This document shows, one piece after another, positions 25,722 to 33,845 of a stretch of 64,000 nt of DNA (position 1 is its first letter; each line of letters starts with the position of its first letter). Location: positions 124,001 through 188,000 of the forward strand of contig CAVVNM010000023.1 of the NCBI GenBank assembly GCA_963749575.1, read 5' to 3'. A program made the position numbers and the translations under genes. Under the pieces are notes generated by a model, which was not told the DNA's origin, made no database searches, and saw only the letters and a program-made list of their open reading frames with translations. The stretch is from JAMXLO01 sp963749575. Lineage in GTDB: Bacteria; Pseudomonadota; Alphaproteobacteria; Acetobacterales; Acetobacteraceae.

Positions 25722-26102
25722 TCAGAAGCAACGGACCTCAGCCTCCGCCTGCGCCTCTTCCAGATCGCTCACAATCGCGTTGGTGGGTGCGCTGCGGAAC
25801 TCCTGGCCGAGGTAGCCGCCGGCGGAGTGCCGCATGCGCAGCACCGTCTCCGCCTGCTCGTACTTATCGTAGGGCAGGACCGAGGCAATCACATCGATGG
25901 CGCACGAGCAGCGCTGCAGGGCCTCCTGCGTGCCGCCGTTCGTCGCCATGCAGGCGAACACATATTCGGCGCGCGCAGCCGTCCCGTAGCCGCTATCATC
26001 CGCGGCCAGGCCTGACCGCGCCGACAGCGGACCGCACCACGTCAGCAACATGCCGGACCAACAGAGGACAGCTGCCATTTCAGTCTTGCGAGAACCCATC
26101 AT
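25722..26102 (-). CDS. small exported cysteine-containing protein of the methylotrophy island, unknown function
   Basis: A 126-aa protein with a hydrophobic leader (AAVLCWSGMLLTWCGPLSA). The mature part has YVFACMATNGGTQEALQRCSCAIDVIASVLPYDKYEQAETVLRM and ends VRCF. The conserved-looking cysteine pattern C...CSC...CF resembles a family of hypothetical proteins that I associate with PQQ/xox gene clusters. Longer in-frame starts exist, but they overlap the divergent gene. It converges on the SoxYZ-like carrier with only 4 bp between stops. The function is unknown; redox-active or metal-binding cysteines are possible. Confidence 0.65.
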   Translation of the reverse strand: MMGSRKTEMAAVLCWSGMLLTWCGPLSARSGLAADDSGYGTAARAEYVFACMATNGGTQEALQRCSCAIDVIASVLPYDKYEQAETVLRMRHSAGGYLGQEFRSAPTNAIVSDLEEAQAEAEVRCF

Positions 26103-26178
26103 GCAGTTCCAATCTTGTCGCTTCTCCAACGGGCAGCATAGGATGTGCGACGCCAAGCACGCAGATACAGGTCGGACT

Positions 26179-26532
26179 ATGACAGTCTTCGTCAGGGCTG
26201 TGGCCGCTTTCGCGCTTGCCGCCGGCGTCGGTTTGGCGCAAGCGGCGGATCGCGGCGTCACTCGGTTCTGGAATCTGACGGGCGAGACCATCACCCATCT
26301 GAGTGTGGCCCCGACAGGCACGGCGCAATGGGGTCCTGATCAGTGCCGCAATGATCCCGACGGCAGCGTGGATTTCGATGAACGGCTGCGGATCACCGGC
26401 GTCCAGACGGGACGCTATGATGTCAACTTCACCGACAAGACCGGGCGAAGCTGCATCGTGACAGGCATCGACATCAAGGCAGGGGCAGTGTTCTCGATCG
26501 GCAAGGAGGCATTGGCTCACTGCGGCGGGTAA
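26179..26532 (+). CDS. small periplasmic protein with an EF-hand-like acidic loop
   Basis: A 117-aa protein with a signal peptide (to about AQAAD). The mature part contains TRFWNLTGETITHLSVAP, an acidic loop NDPDGSVDFDERL (about 58-70), GRYDVNFTDKTGRSC and VFSIGKEALAHC. The loop at 57-68 fits the spacing of an EF-hand (Asp at 3, 5 and 9, Gly at 6, Glu at 12) but position 1 is Arg. Similar small proteins sit near methanol dehydrogenase genes. It is divergent from the preceding Cys-rich gene (76-bp gap). Metal binding is an inference, and it could be a structural periplasmic protein. Confidence 0.65.
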   Translation: MTVFVRAVAAFALAAGVGLAQAADRGVTRFWNLTGETITHLSVAPTGTAQWGPDQCRNDPDGSVDFDERLRITGVQTGRYDVNFTDKTGRSCIVTGIDIKAGAVFSIGKEALAHCGG

Positions 26533-26746
26533 ACAACGCCCGTGATTCAATCGGGCGCTGCGCAAACCGTCCGGCTTGTCCAAGGCGACCGTGAAGCCGA
26601 TCGCTCCTCATCCGCGGCATCCTCGCGGCTCGCAGGCACACATTCCACGTACCGCAGGTCCCGAATTCGGCCAGCCGCTTCCGTGTGACCAGTTCATCGT
26701 TCGAATCCGGCGCGCACAAACGCTGGCCAAGGCTCGGCATCGCATG
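26533..26746. other. intergenic region before the metH operon
   Basis: A gap of about 210 bp. A short dyad CGCCCG-N9-CGGGCG at 26537-26557 just after the preceding stop might be a weak terminator, but no U-run follows. The rest shows no coding potential. The metH operon promoter is expected at its right end, overlapping the operator. Confidence 0.35.
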
Positions 26747-26768
26747 GACATAAGGATATGTTTATGTC
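26747..26768. promoter_or_regulatory. palindromic operator upstream of the ArsR-methyltransferase/metH operon
   Basis: A 22-bp dyad with perfect 7-bp arms GACATAA and TTATGTC around an 8-nt centre, 12 bp before the regulator's ATG. The core CATAAGGATATGTTTATG differs at only two positions from the symmetric CATAAAGATATCTTTATG, the kind of site I recall for ArsR-family regulators of methionine genes in alphaproteobacteria. It is probably bound by the ArsR-type protein encoded immediately downstream (autoregulation). Confidence 0.7.
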
Positions 26769-26780
26769 ATTGAGGCGGTC

Positions 26781-27740
26781 ATGGAACGCCTGCTGACCTG
26801 CCTGCGCGCCGCCGCCGAGCCGACCCGCCTGCGCTTGCTGGCGCTGGCGGGCCGCGGCGCGTTCTGCGTCTCGGAGTTCACCGAAATCCTCGGCCAGTCA
26901 CAGCCGCGCCTGTCCCGCCACCTGAAGCTGCTCTGCGACTGCGGCCTGCTGGACCGGGTCCGGGAGGGCGCGAATGTCTGGTTCACACTGCCGCATGGTG
27001 ACCCTGGCGCGTTCGCCCGTGACCTGGTGGCGCGACTGCCGGAGTCCGACCCGATTCTGGAGGCGGACCGCCGCCAGGCCGCGCGCGTGCTGGCGGAACG
27101 CGCCCGCGTGGCATCCGAAAGCTTTCGCCGCCAAGGCGCCGACTGGGACGAGATGCGCGCGCTGGGCCTCCCCGCCGCCGCCGTCGAGACCGCGCTGCTT
27201 GCGCTGGTGCCGGAGCGGGACGCAGGCCGGCTGCTGGACATCGGGACCGGCACCGGACGGGTGCTGGAACTGCTGGCGCCACGGATCAGCCAGGGGGTTG
27301 GCGTCGACGCCTCGAAGGCGATGCTCGCGCTGGCGCGCTCACGGCTGGCGCGCGCCGGGATCGGCCACTGCTCGGTGCGGCTCGCCGACATGTACCGCCT
27401 GCCGCTGGCGGAGACTTCCTTCGATGTTGCGGTGGTGCAGATGGTACTGCACTACGCCGAGGACCCGGCTGGCGTGTTGGCCGAAGCCGCGCGGGTGCTG
27501 CGACCAGGCGGGCGACTGATCGTCGTCGACCTGGCGCAGCATGATCGCGACGATCTGCTGACCAGGTTCGCGCATCGTTGGCCGGGGTTCAGCGACGCTG
27601 CGATGCGCGCGCTCCTGGCCGAGGCCGGATTGCACGAGAGCCCGCCGGTGACCATTGGCGGACCGCTCACCATCCGCTTGTGGCCCGCCACTCGAGCGGC
27701 CGTCGCCCCGATTACACAGCCGCACGAACTCGCCGTCTGA
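26781..27740 (+). CDS. ArsR-family regulator fused to a SAM-dependent methyltransferase
   Basis: A 319-aa fusion. Residues 1-75 are an ArsR/SmtB winged helix with VSEFTEILGQSQPRLSRHLKLL as the recognition region. Residues ~145-300 are a class I methyltransferase with motif I LLDIGTGTGR (151-160) and FDVAVVQMVLHY. Proteins of this build lie upstream of metH in many alphaproteobacteria and probably sense SAM or SAH to control methionine synthesis. No metal-binding CxC motif of the arsenic sensors is present. It starts 12 bp after a palindromic operator and ends 12 bp before metH, so the two are cotranscribed. Confidence 0.9.
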   Translation: MERLLTCLRAAAEPTRLRLLALAGRGAFCVSEFTEILGQSQPRLSRHLKLLCDCGLLDRVREGANVWFTLPHGDPGAFARDLVARLPESDPILEADRRQAARVLAERARVASESFRRQGADWDEMRALGLPAAAVETALLALVPERDAGRLLDIGTGTGRVLELLAPRISQGVGVDASKAMLALARSRLARAGIGHCSVRLADMYRLPLAETSFDVAVVQMVLHYAEDPAGVLAEAARVLRPGGRLIVVDLAQHDRDDLLTRFAHRWPGFSDAAMRALLAEAGLHESPPVTIGGPLTIRLWPATRAAVAPITQPHELAV

Positions 27741-27752
27741 AGGAAGCGCCGC

Positions 27753-30700
27753 ATGGCCCGTCCCCATCTGCTCGATGCACTGCGCGACACCGTGCTGCTG
27801 TGCGACGGCGCGGTCGGCACCCGCGTTCTCGGCATGTCACTTGACGTGGAGCGGGACTTTCTCGGCAAGGAGAACTGCACCGATGTATTGAACATCTCGT
27901 GCCCCGACCTGGTGCGCGACATCCATCGCGGCTACTTCGAGGCCGGCGCCGACATGGTGGAAACCAACACGTTCGGCGGCTCACCGGTGACGCTGGCGGA
28001 ATTCGACATCGCCGACCGTGCCTTCGAGATCAACCAGCGCGGCGCCGAACTGGCGCGCGAGGCGGCGGAACAGTTCTCCGATGGCCGCCATCGCTGGGTG
28101 ATTGGCAGCGTCGGTCCCGGCACCAAGCTGCCCAGCCTGGGCAACATCGCCTACGACCCGCTGGAGGCCGCGCTGACCGAACAGTGCCGCGGCCTGGTCG
28201 CAGGCGGCGTAGATGCCATCCTGATCGAGACGTGCCAGGACACGCTGCAGATCAAGGCAGCGGTCAACGGCGCCAAGATCGCCCGCGCCGCGGCCGGCAG
28301 CGACATCCCGATCTTCGTGCAGGTGACAGTGGAGACCACCGGCACGCTGCTGGTCGGGCCGGACATCGCCACCGCCGCCGCGATGGTGCATGCGCTGGAC
28401 GTGCCGCTGATGGGGATGAACTGCGCCACCGGGCCGCAGGAGATGGCCGAACATGTGCGCTGGCTGGCCGGCAACTGGCCGGGCCTGTTGTCGGTGCAGC
28501 CGAATGCAGGCTTGCCGGAACTGGTCGATGGCGAGACGCATTTTCCACTCGGCCCGGCCGAACTGACGTCTTGGCTGGAACGCTTCGTCGAGGAGGATGG
28601 CGTCAACCTGATCGGCGGCTGCTGCGGCACCAACGCGCAGCACATCGCGGCGCTGAATGCGATGCTGCGCCGGCGCGGCGGCTTCCGGCCGCCACCTGTG
28701 TTGCGCAAGCCGGTCTGGATGCCATCGGTGGCGAGCCTGTATCAGGCGGTACCGCTGCGCCAGGAGAACGCGTTCTTCGCGATCGGCGAGCGCTGCAACG
28801 CCAACGGCTCGAAGAAATGGCGCGAGGCACAGGAGAAGCACGACTGGGACGGCTGCGTCTCGATGGGCCGCGAGCAGATCGGCGAAGGTTCCAACGCACT
28901 GGACATCTGCACCGCGTTCGTCGGACGCGACGAGATCGGCGAGATGAACGAGGTGATGCGGCGGTTCACCAGCTCGGTGAATGCGCCGCTGGTGATCGAC
29001 AGCACCGAGACGCCGGTGATCGCGGCGGCACTGAAGCTGCACGGCGGCAAGCCGATCATCAACTCGATCAACTTCGAGGACGGCGAGAAGGCGGCGGCCG
29101 ACCGGCTGAAGCTGGCGAAGCAGTTCGGCGCCGCGGTGATCGCGCTGACCATCGACGAGACCGGCATGGCGAAGACCGCCGAACGCAAGCTGGAGGTCGC
29201 GCGGCGGCTGGTCGATTTCGCCTGTAACCAGCACGGCCTGCCGCAGTCGGATCTGCTGATCGATCCGCTGACCTTCACCATCGCCACCGGCAACGAGGAC
29301 GATCGCAAGCTGGCGCAGTGGACGCTGGAGGGCATCGCCGCCATTCGGGACGAATTCCCGGACATCCAGATCATCCTCGGCCTGTCGAATGTCAGCTTCG
29401 GCCTGAACCCGGCGGCGCGCGCCGTGCTGAACAGCGTGTTCCTCGATCATGCGGTGCGCGCCGGGATGACCGGCGCAATCGTGCACGTATCGAAGATCCG
29501 CCCGCTGCACGTGATCGCACCGGAGGAGGTGAAGGTCGCCGAGGACCTGATCTTCGATCGCCGCGCCGAGGGCTACGATCCGCTGCAGCGTCTGTTGGCG
29601 ATCTTCGCCGACCGCAAGGCGGCGGACGCCACCACCAAGCAGCGCGCCGACACGGTGGAAGGCAGGCTTAAGGATCGCATCGTCGATGGCGATCGCAAGG
29701 GCCTGACCGACGATCTGGACGACGCGCTGAAGACGCTGTCGCCGCTCGACATCATCAACAACGTGCTGCTCGCCGGCATGAAGGTGGTCGGCGACCTGTT
29801 CGGCGCCGGCAAGATGCAGCTGCCGTTCGTGCTGCAAAGCGCCGAGACGATGAAGGCGGCGGTGGCTTACCTCGAGCCGTTCATGGACCGCGTCGAGGGA
29901 CAGGAGAAGGGCACCATCGTGCTCGCCACCGTGAAGGGCGACGTGCACGACATCGGCAAGAACCTGGTCGATATCATCCTGACCAACAACGGCTATCGCG
30001 TGGTCAACCTCGGCATCAAGGTGCCGCTGACCGATATGCTGTCGGCGGCGAAGGACCACCACGCGCATGCCATCGGCATGTCGGGACTGCTGGTGAAGTC
30101 CACCGTGGTGATGCGCGAGAACCTCGAGGAGATGTCGCGGCAGGGCCTCGGAGATTCCCGTCATGCTGGGCGGCGCCGCGCTGACCCGCGGCTATGTCGA
30201 GGATGACTGCGTCCGTGCCTACGCCTGCGGCCGGGTCGCGTACGGGCGCGATGCGTTCGACGGGCTGCACCTGATGGACAAGGTGGTCGGCAACGCGTTC
30301 GACGACTATCTGGCGGCGGTGCAGGCGAAACGCGTCGGCAAGGCGCGAAATCCCTCGCGGACCCTGGGCCAGGCGGATACGCGCGCGTTCCGGCCAGTGG
30401 ATGTGGGCATCGTGCAGACGCGGCGGCGGCGGCTGACCCGCGACGTATCGGCAGCGGCCCCGCCGTTCTGGGGCGCGCGGGTGATCGAGGCGGCGCCCAA
30501 GGCGATCGTGCCGTTCATCAACGAGCGCAGCCTGTACCAGTTCCAGTGGGGGTTCCGGAAACAAGGCCGTTCGCTGGACGATTTCCTCGGCTGGGCGAAG
30601 CAGGAGCTGCGGCCGGTGATGCGGCGGATGCTGACGCTGTGCGAGGCCGAGGACATTCTCCGGCCGCAGGCGGCGTACGGCTACTGGCTGGCGGCCGGCC

Positions 30701-31239
30701 AGGGCAACGACCTGATCATCTTCGACACCGACGGCAGCACCGAGCTTGCCCGCTTCACCCTGCCGCGCCAGCCCAAGGAGGACGGCGAGTGCATCGCCGA
30801 CTTCTTCCGCGACGTCGATGACGCCGAACGCGACGTGATCGCTTTGCAGATCGTCACCGTCGGACAAAAGGCATCCGACTTCGCGCGCGCCTGGTTCGAG
30901 GACAACCGCTACCAGGACTATCTCTATCTGCACGGCTTATCGGTGGAGATGGCGGAGGCGATGGCGGAATACGTGCACAAGCGCATCCGGGCGGAGCTCG
31001 GGTTCGCCGGCGAAGACGATCGCGACATGGAGAAGATGCTGTCGCAGGGCTATCGCGGCTCACGCTATTCGTTCGGCTATCCGGCCTGCCCGAGGCTCGA
31101 GGACCAGGCGCCGATCCTGTCGCTGCTCAACGCGGAGCGGATCGGCGTGTCGCTGTCCGAGGAGTTCCAGTTGCATCCCGAGCAATCGACCAGCGCGATC
31201 GTCGTGCTCAACCCGCACGCGAAGTATTTCTCGGTGTAG
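27753..31239 (+). CDS. metH: cobalamin-dependent methionine synthase MetH, interrupted by a one-base frameshift
   Basis: Transfers the methyl group of 5-methyltetrahydrofolate to homocysteine through B12. Domains in order: homocysteine-binding (about 1-325, zinc cysteines C290-C291 in IGGCCGTN), pterin-binding (about 340-620), B12 cap and B12-binding with the cobalt ligand H732 in DVHDIGKN, and the SAM activation domain (to 1161, with YSFGYPACPRLEDQ). After residue ~799 the frame is lost; removing one G of the GG at 30150-30151 rejoins ...SRQGL to EIPVMLGGAALTRGY and restores a 1161-aa protein of normal length. An indel in the sequence is the simplest reading. Confidence 0.93.
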
Positions 31240-31585
31240 CGCCAGCCGCGCCCTCATCGTCCGGCCATCCATGTCTTTCCTTCGTGCGGGCAGGAATGAC
31301 GTGGATGCCGAGCTTCGTAATTCTTTCCACCAGCTGGTGTGGTTCAGTGACCGCTTCGGGTCGGAAATCCAGGCATTCCCTGCGGGTTACCAAAACGCCT
31401 GGTCACGTCGTGCACTGCCGGCCGCAGTGCGCCTCGACAGGTTCGCCTAGCGAGTTGGGAGGCAAGCCCGCCGATTGACTTCCTGAGGGTTCTGCCAGTG
31501 CGTCAGTATGCCGCATCGTCGCATCCGGCATCAACCAAACCCGATCGAGTATCTTGGGGCGGCATTCGTGCCGCGATTGCTGATC
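31240..31585. repeat. intergenic region with a decayed palindromic repeat
   Basis: A 346-bp gap without a convincing gene. Around 31258-31302 the sequence CCGGCCATCCATGTCTTTC is followed by GAATGACGTGGATGCCG, an imperfect inverted repeat. It resembles the intergenic palindromes common in high-GC alphaproteobacteria (arms based on CCGGCCATCCA...TGGATGGCCGG). Nothing else recognisable is present. A terminator for metH is not obvious. Confidence 0.4.
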
Positions 31586-32029
31586 TCAGCGACTGAACGG
31601 GTGTGTGCTCGGTGTGGCTTGCTGCCGAAACAGTGTGTCGATCGTCTGTTTCTGTTGGTCGGACAACACCCCGTACAGGGCCTCGAACGCCGCCGACAGG
31701 TTCTCGGTATCGTCGGCATAGGTGCGTACAACCTGTGCGTACGACTTCATATTGTCGAGCGCGTTCATTGATTGGGTAGCGTTGGCACGTTGACGGAACC
31801 GGGCGTCGGTGCTGGCCGCATTGTCCTGCATCGCCTGGGCGAACGCGCTCCACTGCGGCATCTGTGCGTCGGTGATGTGGAGTTCCGCCTGCAAACCCTG
31901 GAGACGCTGTTTGGCAGCTTCCTGTGGCGATGCAGGCGCAGCGGTCTGCGGCGGTGCCGGCGCCGTTTGTGCCAATACATGCGGGCTGAGCGCCAGCGCA
32001 GTGGCGATGATGATGATGTGTCGAATCAA
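31586..32029 (-). CDS. Spy/CpxP-like periplasmic protein (LTXXQ-type)
   Basis: A 147-aa protein with signal peptide (LIRHIIIIATALALSPHVLAQ) and a helical mature part containing ELHITDAQMPQWSAFAQAMQ and, near the end, VLSDQQKQTIDTLF, the LTxxQ-type repeat of the Spy/CpxP family of periplasmic stress chaperones. The start is a TTG at 32029 that overlaps the preceding stop (TTGA) and has a GGAGGAG ribosome site 10 bp upstream; no ATG gives a leader. It is cotranscribed with the Gly/Trp-rich gene. Confidence 0.8.
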   Translation of the reverse strand: MIRHIIIIATALALSPHVLAQTAPAPPQTAAPASPQEAAKQRLQGLQAELHITDAQMPQWSAFAQAMQDNAASTDARFRQRANATQSMNALDNMKSYAQVVRTYADDTENLSAAFEALYGVLSDQQKQTIDTLFRQQATPSTHPFSR

Positions 32030-32943
32030 CGGCGACGGTCTCCTCCACCACCAACCCAACCACCGCGACCGCCCCCGCCCCGCGCCTGTGACCATCCGCC
32101 CGAATGTCCCTGCGCACCGCCACCCCAACCGCCGCGCCAGCCACCGTTCCACGCGCCACGCGACACTGGACCGCCGCCACCCCAGTGACCCTGCGCGCCG
32201 CCCCAACCGCCGTGCCAGCCACCGTTCCACGCGCCATGCGACACTGGACCGCCGCCACCCCAGTGACCCTGCGCGCCGCCCCAACCGCCATGCCAGCCAC
32301 CATTCCACGCACCATGCGACACCTGAACGCCGCCACCCCAGCCACCGCCGCGCCAACCCCAACCGCCTCGCCAGCCGTTCCATCCTACGTTCCAGGCGCT
32401 CCAACCACCGTGCCAGCCTCCCCAGCCGCCCCATCCAAATGCAAAACCGAACACCGGCGCGACAAAGAACAATGGCGGTGGCGCCGCCGCTATCAGGATA
32501 GCCGGCTCCGGTACTACGACGATCGGCGGTGGTGCCCAACCGAACAGTTCAGGAGGTGCAGCAACGACGGGCGGTGGTGCAGTCACTTGCGACGCCAGTA
32601 CCTCACCAATTCCGCCTCCAGCCACGACCGGCCGCGGCGCGTAATAGATTGGCCGCGGCGCATAATAGACTGGCGAGGGCGCATAATAGACTGGTGGGGG
32701 CGCCCAAATGATGGGCGGGGGGGCAATAGCGATCCCGATCCCGCCGCCCCAACCCCAACCGCCCCATCCGCCACGCCAGCCCGAACCACCGCCGCCGTGC
32801 CAACCACCGCCGTGCCAACCGCCGTCCCCACCACCATGCCGGTCACCCGCCAGTACGGGACTTGTGGTGGCCAGCACCGAGGTGAACCCGATCGTCAGCG
32901 TGAGCATCGACGCGATGATGCGGCGCTTCGCTGTGCTGATCAC
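32026..32943 (-). CDS. Gly/Trp/His-rich exported protein with tandem 26-aa repeats
   Basis: A 305-aa low-complexity protein. A signal peptide (about residues 8-33, ending PVLAGD) is followed by a GGWHGG-rich segment, a Pro/Tyr region with repeated YYAPxP units, a short hydrophobic stretch (IAAAPPPLFFVAPVFGFAFG) and three 26-aa repeats of the type SHGAWNGGWHGGWGGAQGHW. The GTG at 32943 is preceded by GAAGGAA. The composition suggests an outer-surface or envelope protein, and the many His residues could bind metal. It overlaps the Spy-like gene by 4 bp. The function is unknown. Confidence 0.65.
   Translation of the reverse strand: MISTAKRRIIASMLTLTIGFTSVLATTSPVLAGDRHGGGDGGWHGGGWHGGGGSGWRGGWGGWGWGGGIGIAIAPPPIIWAPPPVYYAPSPVYYAPRPIYYAPRPVVAGGGIGEVLASQVTAPPPVVAAPPELFGWAPPPIVVVPEPAILIAAAPPPLFFVAPVFGFAFGWGGWGGWHGGWSAWNVGWNGWRGGWGWRGGGWGGGVQVSHGAWNGGWHGGWGGAQGHWGGGGPVSHGAWNGGWHGGWGGAQGHWGGGGPVSRGAWNGGWRGGWGGGAQGHSGGWSQARGGGGRGGWVGGGGDRRR
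32110..32345. repeat. three tandem 78-bp repeats inside the Gly/Trp-rich gene
   Basis: Three consecutive 78-bp units encode the 26-aa repeats. The first and second are nearly identical and the third has a few changes. Each unit holds GTTCCACGCGCCA-like and CCGCCGCCACCCCAG-like segments. Copy number could vary between strains by slippage or recombination. Confidence 0.7.
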
Positions 32944-32968
32944 GTTTCGGTTCCTTCGCGGCCGACGA

Positions 32969-33244
32969 CTAGTACGTCGGTGGCGGGGGCGGTGCATAAT
33001 AGGCGGCCCGTGGCGGCCGTGGTGTCGTCACCGCTCCAGTCACTGCGCCAACCGCACCGCCGGCCAATGCACCAATCGCGGCGCCGTGCCAACCGCCGGC
33101 AAGTCCGCCAATCAACGCGCCTGCGCCCGCACCAATCCCGGCCCCGCCAACCGCGCGCTGCCCCGGATCGTAAGGATTACTGCATGCAGCCAGGCCTAGC
33201 AGCACGGCGCACACTGCTGCAGTCAGTCCGATACGACGCGGCAT
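32969..33244 (-). CDS. glycine-zipper lipoprotein
   Basis: A 91-aa lipoprotein with lipobox LAAC (LLGLAACSN). Residues ~32-70 are a glycine zipper (GAGIGAGAGALIGGLAGG, GALAGGAVGAVTGAV), and the tail is Pro/Tyr-rich (AYYAPPPPPTY), echoing the YYAPxP units of the adjacent Gly/Trp-rich protein. It is probably anchored in the outer membrane. It lies 25 bp upstream of the Gly/Trp-rich gene on the same strand, so the three envelope genes likely form one operon. Confidence 0.8.
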   Translation of the reverse strand: MPRRIGLTAAVCAVLLGLAACSNPYDPGQRAVGGAGIGAGAGALIGGLAGGWHGAAIGALAGGAVGAVTGAVTTPRPPRAAYYAPPPPPTY

Positions 33245-33307
33245 TCTCTACTCCTCGTTGAGGATGCAACGAGCAGCTAGGGAAGCGAGCGTGGCAGTGC
33301 AATCTCG

Positions 33308-33333
33308 GTCACAGATTTCTCACAGCCTGTGAC
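33308..33333. other. inverted repeat upstream of the envelope lipoprotein gene
   Basis: A dyad with 7-bp arms GTCACAG and CTGTGAC separated by 12 nt, about 65 bp before the start of the glycine-zipper lipoprotein gene in a 172-bp gap. It could be an operator for the envelope operon or a terminator of the preceding leftward gene. The evidence is only the symmetry. Confidence 0.3.
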
Positions 33334-33416
33334 GCAGCGGGCGGTTGTTGCATTGGCTGATATCTCGGGTGCGGCGGTTTTGGGTCGCGAACGGTCATCG
33401 GTTTCGGCGGGTGGTG

Positions 33417-33821
33417 TCAGTCCGATCCCTCCATCTTCTGCATATCGTCCTGGATCGACTTCCGTATCGGATCGACCGGATCTGAGAATACCGGCGGCGA
33501 CGAACTCGGCGACGCGTAAGCGCCCTGGCCCGTGCGCTTGTCCCATGCATCGCGGTCAGCCTTGTCCTTCGCCGCCTGCGCCGTATCGCTGGCGCGCTTG
33601 TCGGCGGCGTTGCGATCGGCCGCCGCCCGGCGGTCCGCGGCATCCTGCGCCTCGCGCTGCTGGTTGACCGTCATCATGCAATGCGCGAACGCGTCGCTGC
33701 CGGGCGCAAAGCCGAAACCGGAGCATTTCTGCTGATCCATCGCATGCTGCTGTTCCGGCGATGGGCCGCAGCCGGTCAGCAGAACAACGGCGACAGCAGC
33801 CAACAGGTGCATGGTCCTCAC
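33417..33821 (-). CDS. small lipoprotein with Ala/Asp/Lys-rich helix
   Basis: A protein of about 134 aa with lipobox LTGC (VVLLTGCGPSP). The mature part has CSGFGFAPGSDAFAHCMMTVNQQR with two cysteines, a pattern common in small alphaproteobacterial lipoproteins, followed by a long charged Ala-rich helix (RRAAADRNAADKRASDTAQAAK). The GTG at 33821 is favoured by an AGGGGA ribosome site; ATGs at 33836 and 33812 are alternatives. The function is unknown. Confidence 0.7.
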   Translation of the reverse strand: MRTMHLLAAVAVVLLTGCGPSPEQQHAMDQQKCSGFGFAPGSDAFAHCMMTVNQQREAQDAADRRAAADRNAADKRASDTAQAAKDKADRDAWDKRTGQGAYASPSSSPPVFSDPVDPIRKSIQDDMQKMEGSD

Positions 33822-33845
33822 GTGTGTTCCCCTCATCTGAAGCTG

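Noticed and set aside
27981..30164. A 727-codon open frame antisense to metH
   Set aside because: It is the complement of a clear MetH coding sequence in high-GC DNA, has an Arg/His/Gln-biased composition and no recognisable domain.
32110..32345. Repeats considered as a CRISPR array
   Set aside because: The 78-bp units are contiguous, coding and have no spacers.
32104..33261. A Thr/Pro/Ala-rich 385-codon frame opposite the Gly/Trp-rich gene
   Set aside because: It mirrors the repeat-rich gene on the other strand, which has a signal peptide, ribosome site and operon overlaps.
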